64,000 nucleotides of DNA from Acanthacorydalis orientalis (GCA_034766995.1 CM068313.1:21745012-21809011), one strand, 5' to 3'; counted from the first letter of the stretch, positions 29,794 through 43,362 are shown. Translations and numbers: made by a program. The notes: a model not told the origin generated them from the letters alone.

Positions 29794-30740
29794 ATTTATG
29801 ATTTTATTTGTATTGTTTTGTTAATTTGTTAAACTTATTGTTTCGTTAATTTGCATTTATGAAAAAATATTTTCATCTGATCACAATAATAACACAAATA
29901 AAAAATTGTTCATTAGTAAAAAAAAACATTTACTTACAAACATAAATAAATCCGGAAAAATATTGAATATAACCTTATATTTTGTGACGTTTTCCTTTAA
30001 TTAAAAAAAGTCAGAAATCATACTTAATAAATGATCAACAATAAATTATTAGTATTTAATACTTATTGTTAGCTTAAATATTACTTTTAACATGGAATTT
30101 CTTTTTTTTTCTATGTAAGTGATAATAAAATAATCAATGAAATGTTCTTGATAGGGCACATAATTTTGAGTCAAATATAAACAAATTACTATATCTATCT
30201 AGATCTTTAAATAAATATTAAAATTTTTCTACAAATGCAATTCGTAGTAAAAAAATATAAAATTTAACTGGATACTATTATTTTTGTTGTGATTTATATT
30301 TAACCTTACATTTGAGAAAGAAAATCTCAATAAACAATTAAGTTTCACCCACTTAAATTCTATTTAACAAAATTGAAAAATCAATTATACTAAAATTACT
30401 GAGTGATAATTTTATATCACTTTAAATAAAATTCAGGACCAAAAGGTGTTATTGAGAAATACTTGGTAATAACTGTCCTTTAATAACTATAGAATGGTGG
30501 TATAAAACTTTTAGAATAATAAAATTTATGTGTACAATGAACTGTGTTCTATACGGTTACCAAATGTGGTAACGCTAGAAAACGCAAAATTAAATTAATT
30601 AAAATGTATACAAAAAATGAAACACAAATATTAATGTATCAGCTTTATATGCTATTCTACATGATAGAACAAAATAAAGAAAAGTTTATATGTTCTGGAA
30701 GCAAATGGATAACAAAAGACAACAAAAAGTAAAACGAGAT
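29794..30740. other. Intergenic stretch, nothing recognised
   Basis: AT-rich. It should include the F-box gene promoter just above 29793. A 62-codon open frame at 30544-30732 has no recognisable motif and is not called. Confidence 0.5.
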
Positions 30741-30744
30741 CGAA

Positions 30745-30960
30745 ACTTGCAAAAAAATCGGATCTGAAAAATCTAGACACGAATTCTATCGTCATAAATG
30801 ATGAAACTTGGCTTTATTATTACGCAGTTTTCACATAATTTTCAGACAGCTGTTGATATTTGAAAATGAGAAATTTTCATCATTGGCGAAATAAGCATAA
30901 TCTAAGCGAAAAAGAACTAAAAAACTGGAGCTCACTTTCACGAATCAATAACTTTTTTCC
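30745..30960 (+). mobile_element. Possible mariner transposase fragment
   Basis: One frame reads SIVINDETWLYYYAVF, resembling the first catalytic-Asp block of mariner transposases (VTGDETW). It is followed after stops by a NLSEKELKNWSS segment. It is short, broken by stops and has no terminal repeats. Confidence 0.35.
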
Positions 30961-31302
30961 ACCATGATAACATATTAGTATATGAAACATAATTTACAAA
31001 CAATATTAATAATTCAGAAAATTGTATTTAATTAATAGAAAAAGTAGTTAAGATTTTTCTCTATATGATTTTGATAAGTGTACAAAATTTACGAAAAACT
31101 TGCATAACCTTTTACTTACTTATTTATGTATCTTTGATCACGATGAGTTTAAATTCAACTCCTCTCTCTCACACTACTCAAATCCAATTATAGTCACATT
31201 TCAAAAAGTTGTTTAATGTTGTTTTCTGTGATTTAAATTTCTAGTTATTCAATAGTTAGAACATTTATTCAATAATAGATTCAATTTATTAAAAAATAAA
31301 CC

Positions 31303-31365
<63 letters not shown>

Positions 31366-31639
31366 AATAATGCCCAATATTTGAAGAAATAGACTTGCAA
31401 AAACATATATAAATAATACTATATTCTTTTTAAGTTCATTCTGTTGAATGTATTCAATAAAAGTTTTGTTTTAAATAACCTGGACCTGAAATTTTCTTAA
31501 TGAAACTTTCTTATTTTTATGTTATTTTTAAAATATAGACAACTCCTCCTTAGATCATGCGTCTCTTGATTGCTCTGAAATTTCTCTATTTTGCGTAGTT
31601 AAAGACTATTTATCAATAAAAAAATATTGATTGTCATTT

Positions 31640-32245
31640 TTTACTAATATTATGAAATAAGAAAGAATTATATATGCCGAGATCTCAACTGTTCTTGTAC
31701 AAATATGAATAGACGCATTGACATGAAACTGCGGACTTTTTCGATGTACAAGCAATGTATACCAGTTTATATTAATTGTCTTCGATTCTATCATAGCAAC
31801 GGTTGTCATGTTTACTTTGTACAGAAAAATGAAGGCACCCTTTTACACAGACCCACTTTATTCTTTGAACTTTCAGTGGCGATGATTCGTTTTCAAATGT
31901 CAAACAACATTTTTTCAGTTTCGATGTACAACTTTCTAGCATGAACCGACACCGAACTACTCTTTTCTTTTTTCATATCTGTTAGCTGATACAGGCTCCA
32001 ACAGAACACCTGCTAAAACGAAGTTGTTTTTCAATGGTTTGCTTTGTTTTTGATCCAATTCCTAGATGTGTTTGAATCTCAGAATGTCACTCGACGATCT
32101 TTGCATTTTCTAGTGCAAAAATGAATTTTAAACTGCGGTAAGCAGGAAGTCAGTATGATATTCATCTTTCAATGTCTGTTGTCCACGTTTAAATTTTGCA
32201 GATTAATTGAAAATCATGGCTCTTGAACAATATTCGCTAAAAGTA
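31640..32245 (-). mobile_element. Degenerate mariner-like transposase remnant
   Basis: On the minus strand several blocks in mariner order can be read through stops and frame changes: HLGIGSKTKQTIEKQL (HTH region), LTDMKKEKSS (the ..LTDEQK.. linker block) and, further on, FHVNASIHICTRTVE, which matches the HHDNARPHT block with the catalytic Asp lost. No terminal inverted repeats were found. The element is dead and old. Confidence 0.5.
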
Positions 32246-32756
32246 TTAATAATAAAAATCATTAATCATAATAACACTCTTTCTGTTTGTTTTAAAATTT
32301 TTATAATCATAGTAAACAAAAGCTTTATAATCAAGTCGTTCAAGACCGGCTATTAAATTACCTCACACTTGCTACAACACTTTCATTACACATATAACAC
32401 TAACAGGCCGCGCTTATCTTCTGTATACATTCTAACAAAAATTGCGCTCTTTAAAATAATGTAAGAATATATTTAATGATGAGGAAATATTAAATTCATA
32501 TATATATATATGATGGTATATTTTCATTTGGTAACCATTTTTTTCTTCTTGGCGATTATTTTGTGAATAGAGAACTAACATAACTGAAAATGAAAATAAA
32601 AAAGAGCTGATATACAAAATCAAAATTTTATTTTCTACATTTGCATTTCATAAAACTGATTTTGTCATCAAATGTACATTGAGAAATGTAATATAATTTG
32701 TGAAAATGTTTTGTTTGTGTGACAAGCTTCGAATTCGGAAAACAACGAAATAAAAC

Positions 32757-34317
32757 TTATTCTAAAAGTCCTATTCCGCCCATTATGGTGTGCTTATTAC
32801 AACTCTTAAGGTGAATACTTAGAACACCTTTCGCTACGAAGCCTTTATGACAAAGGTGACAAGTATAAGGACGATGGCCTGTATGATACCGTTCATGAAT
32901 CACTAAAGTCGAACGTTGCGAGAAACATTTTCCGCAGACATCACAAATGTAAGGTTTTTCGCCGCTGTGGACTCGTAAATGTAAAGTTAAATTACATTTC
33001 TTGGCGAATCCTTTGCTGCACACATCACACGTGTATGGCTTATAACCGGTATGTATTCTTCGATGGAATTTCAAATGTTCATTACTTGACAAACGTTTAC
33101 CGCATATGTCGCAAAGTACAGTATTTTCTCCCGTGTGACCTCTCATGTGCAGCATTAAACTTTTTTTGTGCGCAAAACGTTTCTGGCAAATGTTACACTC
33201 ATTGATCACTGGATCGTCTCTATAGCTCTCCGGATGCATACTGCGTTTATGCGCTGTCAAGTAACGGGTGTAAGCGAACGGCTTATCACATATATCGCAT
33301 ACAAACGGTTTAGCCCCTGTATGGAAATTCTTGTGTTCTTCGTACCAAGTTTGAGCAAAAAACCCTTTGTTGCAGATTTCACATTTGTACTTATAATTAG
33401 CTTCATGGCGTTGTATGTGGGTTTTCAGAGCGCTCTGATAGATTGTCTCATAATCACAAAGATCGCATTTTAATTTCGGTTCGTTGTTGTGTACTCGAGA
33501 ATGTACAGAATATTCATAAGCCCGTTTAAAAATTTTATTGCATATTTCGCAATGAAAACGTTCTTCAAAATGTACTTCAGAATGTTTCTTTAACATTTTT
33601 TCCGATTCGCAGGATTTGCCGCATGGTTGGCATACATATAGAGTATTACCATTTGGATTAGTGTTCGATGGTGGAGACGGTTGCATGAAATGGGTTCCAG
33701 TACTTCGAGGTTCCGTACTTGTATCGTTTTCTTGTTTTATTGGATCATCTTTATGTATTGCGTAATGAGCGATCAACGCATCTTTTGAAGCCATGTCTGC
33801 CAGACATATTAAACACGACCATTTAGATTTAACTTTTGTACGCACTTCAGTATTTACAGTCTGTTTATTGAAAGGTTTACGTTTGCGAGCTGGTTTTTGC
33901 GGTATATCGAAACCGTAATTAAATGGATTTTGATATTCGTCGATCTCTTCCTCCGTGTCTTGCGGTTCTTCCTTTATTTTATGTTCAATTGGTTCTTCTT
34001 TTATTTTTGGTTTAGATTTCACCTTTTTATATGGCTTATACTCTTCATCGTTATCACTGTCTTTCATTTTTTTCTTAGCAGACACATTTTTCGAATTTGA
34101 TTTCTTTCGTCCTTTTGGCGTCGAACTAGTTTTTTTCTCTTTTTTAGTTAATTGTAATTCTGACAACAATAAATCATCGTCATCGGAATCAGATTTACTT
34201 TGTTTATTTGATCTTCCTTGATTTGCTTTAAGTGGTAATTCAGTTATAGTGATTAAAGGTTCAAATTCGCCTGGATCTGTTTTTACAATTACGTTCTTGA
34301 AGTTTCCAAACAGATTT
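32757..34317 (-). CDS. C2H2 zinc-finger terminal exon A (11 fingers)
   Basis: It runs from a splice acceptor (AG at 34319-34318) to the stop at 32757, giving 519 aa in this exon. It enters with one leftover base (A), intron phase 2. A long charged linker comes first: an Asp-rich run, Lys-rich segments and two IKEEP motifs of the SUMO-acceptor type. Eleven C2H2 fingers follow from about residue 167, the last with a C2HC ending (HLKSC). The penultimate finger has the array-wide helix QRSTLVIH. A product would be a nuclear sequence-specific DNA-binding protein, but no N-terminal dimerisation domain (BTB, ZAD) and no credible first exon is visible nearby. It is the most downstream member of the array and has the longest linker. 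Confidence 0.88.
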
Positions 34318-34425
34318 CTGAAAGGAAAATATTTTAATGATTAATAAAACAAATAACACAACGTTTTTTTTTTTTGGTTTTGTTAATTCAAAATAATAAT
34401 ATAAATCGTAAACATTTAACATGTG

Positions 34426-34492
<67 letters not shown>

Positions 34493-35113
34493 AGAATTTA
34501 ATTTAAGAAATGTATGCAAGTTAATATATGCACTCATTATACATAGGGCTTCAATTATCGGTAAAATAATTTATATCACAGAAGAGTATTTTATTTTGTA
34601 ATAAATTAAAAGCACAACATAGTGTTTTTGCTAATTATTTTAAGTAGCATATTTGTAGAATACAAATAAATAATTTGTATGTATATAAGGAGTAGATTTT
34701 TTTTGTCAATATTTCATTAGTAAGCTATTATATGAAAAAAATCTAATCGTTTTATTTATAAACAAAATTTTAATAACACACATTAACAAAATTTAAATTC
34801 TCAAAAATAAATATGTTCTTTATCAGAGATTCTTTGTGTAAAATCTGTATTCAATTTATTACAAAATGTATGAATAATTTCTTGAAACACAAATGATATT
34901 CATGACATGTGGATAGATAAGGTTAAGATATAATTATAAGATTAGATTATAAATATTTCAAACATTCTTTCTAACATGTATAAATATATATGTATAAAAT
35001 GCAACTAGAAAAGTATGAGAACACTTTTTTTAAAAAAAACATTTATTAACTATTATCAACCAATATATATGTTATAGTATAATATAAAGACGATTACACT
35101 ATTTGGCATAAAG
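34318..35113. other. Spacer between zinc-finger exons A and B
   Basis: About 800 bp, AT-rich, with a (TA)n array at 34430-34490. No first exon or ATG-plus-donor candidate was recognised. A possible minus-strand AATAAA lies near 35040, about 70 bp past the exon B stop. Confidence 0.5.
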
Positions 35114-36107
35114 CTATGAAGGGTCTTTCTTTTTGTGCATCTTCAAGTGGGTGTTCAATAAAGTTTTCAGCACAAACGATTTTGGACATAACGTGCAAAC
35201 GTATGGAGCGTATCCAGTATGGTGTTTCTCATGTCTACTGAGTGAACCTTTCATTGCGAATGACTTTTTACATATCTTACACTGATACGGTTTGTCGCCT
35301 GTATGAAAGCGAATATGAATTTTCAAATACTCCTTTCTCAAAAAGCTTTTATTGCAAAATTCACAAGAAAACTTCCTTTGACCTGTATGTATAAGTTTAT
35401 GTAAAGGAAGGTACTGTAAACTGACTTGTTTACCACACACATCACATATTTCATATTTCTTTTCCCCGTGCCTGTATTCAATGTGTTTTTGTAGCATCCC
35501 TTTCGTTTTCGTCATATGCCCGCAAAATTCGCACGTGAATGCATTTTCTTTACGCAGATGATATTTATGTTTGTGGGTGAGTAAACTAGAGTAGTACGGA
35601 TACGATTTACCACACTCCATGCACGAGAATTGCTTTTTTTCAGAATGAACTAACATGTGGCGATTATAATCGTATTTCGTATAGTATTCTTTATTGCATT
35701 CTTCGCATTTGAATTTCTCTTCGCCGTCACCATGTCTTTTCACGTGAATGTCAATGCAAGCTCTACTAAATGTAAAATATCCACAACGCTTACAAACGTA
35801 ACGCTTCTCACCCGTATGAAGGTTTCTATGTTTTCGTAAATCAGTGTTTCTTTTATACGTTTTATCACACAAATCGCAGGAAAATGGTCGTTTTGTACTA
35901 TGCGAAACCATATGAGATGTCAGATGACTTGTATTATTAAATATTTTTTTACATAATTTACACGTGTAATCTGAATCACGATTAGAAAAATTTGTTTCTT
36001 CTCTGTTAGGTTCGTTTTCTGCTTTTCTATTTTTAACAGTATCTTTTCGTTCACTACAAAGCTTTACTTTAATTTTGTACACTCCCTCTTGTTCATGGTG
36101 TTTCAGC
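35114..36107 (-). CDS. C2H2 zinc-finger terminal exon B (10 fingers)
   Basis: The acceptor AG is at 36109-36108. The leftover base is G (phase 2), and the exon carries 330 aa. A ~50-residue charged linker is followed by ten C2H2 fingers. The seventh is short (EICDVCGKQVS...LPLHKLIH). It shares this and the paired YYTKYDY / YPYYSS fingers with exon C, so B and C are closer to each other than to the rest. Unlike most of the array, its penultimate finger lacks the QRSS helix (it has MKGSLSRH). The frame runs upstream past the acceptor to an ATG at 36172, but the extra residues are hydrophobic intron translation and not a plausible N-terminus. Confidence 0.88.
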
Positions 36108-36450
36108 CTGAAATGTAAAATATTTACTATATAACTGACAAACCACAGCAGCTGAGATATTTTTAAATACAATTACTTCACCTTACAATCTATATTAATG
36201 ATTTGGCTACTAAACATCGTTTTTTTTTCTAAGGAAATTAACTTAACAATAAATTAACACAAAATAAAAATATTTCTTTTTTTAATGCTGCACTTTAATC
36301 ACACTTAACTTTATATATACATATGCATTACCAATCAATTCGTTAATAATACATAGTATTTGTGAAGTATACAAATTGAATTTCGTTATATTTGTATTAT
36401 GTAATTTTAATCGTCTATACATAATTCATATTTAACAACCATCCATATAT

Positions 36451-36482
<32 letters not shown>

Positions 36483-36621
36483 CCATTGTATTACAATTAT
36501 AGTCATTTTCATAACCAAATTACAATCAATTATCTATATTAATATAGTAAAACATTTTTTAAAATTATAATTTATAAATCGTTACTAATTATTTAATTTG
36601 ATGAAGAGTACGCTCATGCAC

Positions 36622-36682
<61 letters not shown>

Positions 36683-36848
36683 AAGAGAAGAGAGAGATAA
36701 AGAAAAATCATGTGTAATGAAAATAAAATGATTTGCGAAAATAAAACGATGGATACTGAAAGATACTTTAATTAAAGAAATGAACAAATTCAATAATTAT
36801 TAAATTACAATTTATTGCTCGATAATAAATATAAGCAGACGATGTTGT
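36108..36848. other. Spacer between zinc-finger exons B and C (741 bp)
   Basis: The shortest gap in the array. It holds only AT-rich sequence with TA arrays at 36448-36481 and 36624-36678. There is no coding exon, so exon B cannot have a private first coding exon of any size here. Confidence 0.6.
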
Positions 36849-37878
36849 TTAGGAAACAGGCTTATGTGTCTTCAGATGCATTTTCAAATGTTTCTTCATA
36901 ACAAATGTTTTTGAACAAATAGTGCATACATATGTAGTGTGTTTGGAATGTCGTTCCTCGTGTTTCAGCAACGTGATCTTTTGAGCAAAACACTGACCGC
37001 ATTCTTTGCACTGGAACGGTTTGACTCCAGTGTGGATTCGCTCGTGATTTACCAGATATGTGTTTTTTACAAAGCTTTTACCGCACACCGAACATTTAAA
37101 CGGTTTGATTTCAGAGTGAAGTTGTTTGTGTCGTGCAAGATACGGAGCGGACACTTGTTTACCGCATATGTCGCAGATTTCAAAATAGCCCAAATGCCGT
37201 GTTTGAATATGATAACGCAAATACGTCGGCCGCAATGTCGAATACCCGCAAAATTCGCACGTGTACGTTTTTTGGATGTAATCGGGATCGTGTTTTCGTC
37301 TGTGAATGAGGAAACTCGAATGATACGGATACGATTTACCGCAAATATCACAAGAATATTTTTTAATTTCTGCATGTATCGCCACGTGCCTTTCATAATC
37401 TATTTTCGTATAATATTTCTTAGGACAATCAGGACAACTGAATTGGTTGCCTTTGCTATGTAATCTCTTTATATGCAATTCGAGATTCGATTTAAACGTA
37501 GTTCTATAATTACACTGTAAACAAGAATGTTGTTTGGTTGCAGCGTGTGTAGTCTTGTGTTTTTTTAATTCACCTTTTCGTTTAAACGCTTTGTTACAGA
37601 TGTCGCATATAAACGGTCGTTCTAGTGTATGCATTACGGTATGACTCTTTAAAATACACAACTCTGGAAAATATTTTCCACACACATCACAACAATACTG
37701 CAATTGAGATTCGATATGTTTTTTTTCGTGTCTTTTTAAATTACTTTGTGTTTTAAACGTTCCATTGCATGTCTCACAATGGTAAGTTGTTGCGGTCTCG
37801 TTTAAACTTATTGAATCGTCTCCGATTTCTTTTTTCATTCTGCCTTCTTTTCTTGTTTGAACTGATTTTACTATATTT
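36849..37878 (-). CDS. C2H2 zinc-finger terminal exon C (11 fingers)
   Basis: The acceptor AG is at 37880-37879. The leftover base is A (phase 2), and the exon carries 342 aa. After a short basic/acidic linker there are eleven fingers: FKTQSNLKRH, FPELCILKSH, FKRKGELKKH, then YYTKIDYERH, YPYHSSFLIH and a short EICDICGKQVSAPYLARHK finger diagnostic of the B/C pair. The penultimate finger is AQKITLLKH, so the QRSS helix is absent here too. The last linker (HSKHTTY) departs from the TGEKP consensus. Open frames on the other strand over this exon are shadows. Confidence 0.88.
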
Positions 37879-38304
37879 CTGAAATATAAAAGAATACGTT
37901 GAAGAATTTTAGACACATCGAATTATAATATTCAATTAATGTTTAAAATAACACAACTTAAGGAACAAAAACGAGTCATTACGATTCAGTCTAGATATGT
38001 ATAAACATCATTTTTATTATAATTTTATGAGTACATGCTTTTATTTTTACAAAATAAGGCACAAAAATTTATACAATTAATGAATGATTTAAATGTCACA
38101 AACATAAATTGTTTTGCCGCTTACACACTAATGGAACATGAATGATCTCGAACACTTATAATAAAAATATCGAAAAAAACAAAATATCGTTACGTTTATA
38201 TACATATAAATAATTCTTTTAATAATAATAAAAAATCAGCATGTACAAAAATTGAATGTAATATAATTCGATACAATTAAATAGCATTGTTTATATATAC
38301 ATAC

Positions 38305-38366
<62 letters not shown>

Positions 38367-39034
38367 TAACAATAAATTGAAGTTAAGACTGTTGACATAT
38401 TCTAATAAACTTGAAAATATTTTTAATATTTCGTTTAAAAACATTTACTGCCTGTCGTATAATTTTTTACATTTAATGTATGTACGCAAAATAACAAGGT
38501 AAAAAAATACAAGAAAATTAGAAATATTTGTATTCAAAAACGGACAAAAGACAATGATAAATATTTCACAATACGCAAAAAATGAACATTCAATTAAAAT
38601 TACTATTTAATTGTACATTCTGACTGCTACACTGTTTATTGATATTTTATTTAATTTATTATTCAATTACTGTTTACTATTTTTCATTGGCATTTTTCTT
38701 GAATAATAACATATTTTCAACCACAAACTTTCAAATTTGTCATAATTTATGATACAATGTATTTTATGTAAGAAATACATTAAATTGTTTATGATTATAT
38801 GTACTCAAAAAAAAAATACTATCCAATGAAAAATGAAAGTATTATTATCGAATGCTGTCGATATAGAACATTGCAATCCTAAAAAAATATCAACATATGG
38901 ATTGGTTTTTCTATAAACATCACTACACTGATTTTATATTTAAAATAACATTCGATTCATTTTAATGCAATTTATTTGTACGATATCACCAAAATTTGTA
39001 TAAAAAAATCAAAGTTCTCAATTCAAACTACATC

Positions 39035-39103
<69 letters not shown>

Positions 39104-39321
39104 ATATGTATATATGTATGTATGTATGTATGCATATATAAATAGAAACACACATACATATATCAACAGTAAGGATCATCTCAATTATACCATTATAACT
39201 ATATTCACGTTCATTAGTGTAAGAACAAATTATTTCTATTATATATGTAAATTTTAATACATAAAACATATAATATAAAGAAATCAATAAGAATATACCT
39301 ATAACTATACACAATATATAT

Positions 39322-39381
<60 letters not shown>

Positions 39382-39513
39382 TGAAAAAATTAAATTTAAT
39401 TACAAAAAATCAAGCAACTCAATCTATGTATTTATTACAAATCAGTCTATACGTTTTATAAATTATTATACATTTTGTCCTCTTTTAGAAAAGTGACCCA
39501 ATTCTCCAATAAA
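37879..39513. other. Spacer between zinc-finger exons C and D
   Basis: 1.6 kb of AT-rich sequence with TA arrays at 38305-38360, 39040-39092 (followed by TATG units) and 39317-39380. No coding exon is seen. Confidence 0.5.
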
Positions 39514-40396
39514 TCATACAGTAAGGTACTTGTGTTTCTTGGCCCGATGACTGTCTAATAAAAATTTGCGGACAAAGCCTTGATGACATATAGAACAAGA
39601 ATACGGTCTGTCACCAGAATGATAACGGAGGTGAGCTACTAAAGAACTTCTTTGCGTATAACACTTTCCACACTCTTTGCATTCGTAGGGCTTTGCTCCA
39701 GTATGCGTGCGCGTATGTACAATAAGACTGGATCTTTTTCTAAAAGCTTTCCCACATATTTTACATTCTAATGGTTTTAAACCAGCGTGCAACCATAGAT
39801 GTTCATTTAGGCTCTGTTTTGATCGTAGATTTTTCCCACATATATCACACATAAAACTTATTTCTCCCGTATGGGACTTAACATGATGCTTCCAACTTTT
39901 TTTGTAAGCGAATGATTTTCCACACAAATGGCACTGATGTTTGTTAACTAATTTATGTGACTCAGATATGTGTTTCTTTAGTTCATCTAATTCAATGAAT
40001 GATTTCAAACATATTTTACAGACACTTTCAGTACTATGGCGTCTTTTTTCATGTTTCATCAATTCGGATTTTGTGTGAAATCCTTTCATACAAATGTCAC
40101 AGTATATAATAAAATTACTTGAATGCCTCTTCATGTGCAGATTTAATAGTTGTTGACGTGAAAATAATTTCGGACAAAAGTCGCAATGGAATTTATGGTT
40201 CTCGTCGTGTGTCTTTAGATGTACTCCAAGATATTTTTTACATTTGAATACCTTTGAACACAATATACATTTGTTTTCATTTAGTTGATGTTCTGGAACG
40301 ATTTTAGATGAAAGTTTACTATATGTATTAGAATTTTTAATTTGTTCTATGCTTTCTGATACATTTAGTTTAATATTAATTAAATAGTTGGTTTGT
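39514..40396 (-). CDS. C2H2 zinc-finger terminal exon D (9 fingers)
   Basis: The acceptor AG is at 40398-40397. The leftover base is A (phase 2), and the exon carries 293 aa, the shortest intact member. A ~40-residue linker with no methionine (QTNYLINIKLNVSESIEQ...) is followed by nine fingers beginning CILCSKVFKCKKYLGVH. The first in-frame ATG lies inside finger 2, so translation must start in an upstream exon. The penultimate finger has the array signature YTQRSSLVAHLRYHSGDRPY, and the preceding fingers have the CDICGKNLRSKQSL-type module. Confidence 0.9.
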
Positions 40397-40704
40397 CTGA
40401 AAAGAGAAAAAAATAGAGAAATTACAAAATAATTTTAATTCCAATGTTCTGATAAACATTTTACTAAATGTTTTTAAACTGCAGTATGAAAAAATGTATA
40501 TATATATATATATATACGCGACTAAAATCATACCATTTTTCTTAATAAGGAAATATACTGTGTATCAATTGGTTGTAACTAACGATGATAAAATCAAATA
40601 GATACGAATTTGTTTAATTACATAATGACATCGTATAAACACACTTATAATTGTACTTTTAAAAATAAGAAAATTATATATAACACATTCAACAGAAAAT
40701 ATTG

Positions 40705-40764
<60 letters not shown>

Positions 40765-41089
40765 ATATATATATATATATATATAGTGTGTGTGTATATT
40801 GCAAATATATTGTAAGTATATTTAATATCAAAATGATAAACATATAACAATATATATTATAAAGATGATCGTTTACATTTAAAAGTATACACTGTTTTTA
40901 ACATTGTTATTTTTCTTATTTCTTATTCTTACATTAAAACAAAAAAAATTGTAAAGTTACAATGTTGAACATTTTTCTTACAATAATAATAAAATAATAA
41001 AACATCTCCAAAACACTAACCTAAAAAATCATTATAACAATTGTTAAATGTAATAAATGTTTTTATGCCATTGAAAACATACAAAACAC

Positions 41090-41163
<74 letters not shown>

Positions 41164-41527
41164 CATAAATGAATTTAACAAATTGAAAAATAATGTACTT
41201 AATTGCAGTATAGTGTGTACAAAAATGTTATATAGATTATTAAAATATGTCTTAAAATATTACACTGCAAATACAAACCACATAAGTGAGAGAGTAAATT
41301 TTTTTCTATAATACAAACTTTGAAGTATGCCATATATACAAAAACAGCCTTTATATAAAAACAATAACTTGATATCAATCTGATACATAATTTAATTGAA
41401 GATGTAATCAAAATTGAATTTTTAGATCCATCTAAGTAGAAGTAGTCATTCACTTGATAAAATAATTAATCTTTGGGTACTTGCTTTCTTCTTCTACGAT
41501 TTGCAATCTTATACATTTTCTTACAAA
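40397..41527. other. Spacer between zinc-finger exons D and E
   Basis: 1.1 kb with TA arrays at 40708-40785 and 41095-41155. An 84-codon minus frame at 41199-41453 has no motif and is not called. Confidence 0.5.
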
Positions 41528-42560
41528 TTAACTACCGACTGAAGGTACAATACAGTGTTGTTTTTTCTGGTGCTCTTTCATTAGAGTTTTCGTAACGAAG
41601 CCATTATCGCAGAAATTGCATTTATAAGGTCTGTCGCCTGTATGATAACGAATATGTATCATAAGACTACTACGTTGTGTAAATCGTCTTGAACATTGTG
41701 GGCATTCATATGGTTTTTCTCCTGTATGAGTTCTTTGGTGGACTTTAAGAATAGTTTTTTTCGCGAAACATTTCCCACAAACGTCACATTTTAAAGGTTT
41801 TTCGCCGGTATGCAATAACAAATGATCCCGAAGACTCTGAGTAGAAGACAGATTTTTACCGCAAATATCACAAACACATTTCCGTGCACCCATATGTTTT
41901 CTTTTTATGTGTTCTCGCCAAATCGATCGCATTGCAAAAGATTTTTCGCAATAATCGCAAGGATAAAAAACTTCCGGCCTCTTACTTCGGTGCGTGGCTT
42001 TGTGCTGTTTAAAAGAGTACGCTGTAGAAAAGGATGCTCCGCACACGTTGCAGACGAAAGCAGACTTGAGATGTTTCTCTTTTAAATGATTCTCAAGTTG
42101 ATATGGACTGTAGAAGCCTTTGCCGCATATTTCACAGAAATGTCTGTAATCTTTAAAATGTTTCCGTGTATGTTCCCGCAGTCCTCCTTTTTGAGAAAAA
42201 CTACGTTGACATATGTCACATTCGAAACGTTCTTGTTCGTGTGTTTTCATATGCACGGGAACAGAATGACTAAATTTAAATGTTTTTGAACAAATTGTGC
42301 ATTTATATGGACGTTCACCAGTATGAACAACCCTATGGTACCTCAGCTTGTTCGTTTCTGCAAACATACGTGGACAATCTGGACACTTTATACTTTTCTC
42401 TATTTTTTTCTTAATGCTCTTTGTCGACTGCTTTGATTTGACTTTTATTGAAGTTTCATTTTTAACTATTTCGCCAAATGACATACATTTTCCTGATTTT
42501 ACATTTTTTAAAACATCAAAATCCACACTTTCCGTTTTAATTAAATCAACCGCACAGTAT
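41528..42560 (-). CDS. C2H2 zinc-finger terminal exon E (10 fingers)
   Basis: The acceptor AG is at 42562-42561. The leftover base is A (phase 2), and the exon carries 343 aa. The linker opens YCAVDLIKTESVDFDVL, with an IKTE SUMO-type motif, and ends in a Lys-rich stretch. Ten fingers follow. The last four (CDICGKNLSSTQSLRDH, CDVCGKCFAKKTILKVH, CSRRFTQRSSLMIH, CDNGFVTKTLMKEH) are the conserved C-terminal module, with TGEKP linkers between them. It is closest to exon F. The ATG upstream of the acceptor at 42748 lies in intron translation and is not used. Confidence 0.9.
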
Positions 42561-42854
42561 CTATAAAAAAAGAGAAAAATATGACTGATTATCAAGTAAT
42601 TAGTGTTCACTTGAATGCATAAATGCTTAATAAACAGCAATTTTATTTCAAAATTATTTACAATTTTATAAACTCTGGAATATTCCATAACTCTTCGAAA
42701 TATAAAGTATATCAAAACACTAATTGGCTTTCTATCACTTCTGAACATAAACGAATTTTCGCATATAACACAAATTATGAATAAATGTATTTACAATGAA
42801 AAAAACGATCCATTTTACATACGATATACATATCTCACATACACACCCTCATAT

Positions 42855-42936
<82 letters not shown>

Positions 42937-43362
42937 CGAGCATTAAATAATTATTTTAAATAGCCGTTTAATCTTAAATGTTTTTTTTTTAAAAAAACAG
43001 TTTTAAAAAAAATAAATTTTATATTTTGTATAACACTAAATAAGTAACATTCAAAAAATACAAAATTAATTTTAATGTACACCTGCATAAATGTTATGTA
43101 TTGAATTATATTTTATGTTTATACAAAATAAAAATATTTACTATGATTATTTAAATGATATAAAATATTTTCATTTAATCATTGTCTTTCCAAAAAAAAA
43201 AATAAATAAATAATTGATATTCTAACATATTATTATAAATCACAAACATTATATAAATAGTTGCACATATTTGTTAAATATATGATAATCTAATTTATTG
43301 CTAATAAAAAAATAAAACTAGCATGTAACTGAAATGTATAAATGTTCTTAAATATAAATTTA
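42561..43362. other. Spacer between zinc-finger exons E and F
   Basis: About 800 bp with a long (TA)n array at 42849-42934. No coding exon is seen. A possible minus-strand AATAAA (plus TTTATT) sits a few bases past the exon F stop near 43357. Confidence 0.5.

Noticed and set aside
30544..31944. Small plus-strand open frames at 30544-30732 and 31705-31944
   Set aside because: No recognisable motif. The second is antisense to the mariner remnant.
33168..34221. Plus-strand open frames opposite the zinc-finger exons (also at about 35.7, 36.9, 41.8, 42.3, 50.6, 51.0, 57.5 and 63.3 kb) and the shifted minus frames at 37067-37396 and 52432-52905
   Set aside because: They are shadows of strongly coding exons, with no motif of their own.
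41199..41453. 84-codon minus-strand open frame downstream of exon E
   Set aside because: No motif, hydrophobic AT-rich translation in the presumed 3' UTR region.
35114..42748. Independent single-exon genes B, C and E starting at the ATGs at 36172, 37916 and 42748
   Set aside because: Those ATGs lie upstream of a good polypyrimidine-AG acceptor, and the added residues are hydrophobic intron translation. Other members have no ATG at all. The common phase-2 entry is a better explanation.
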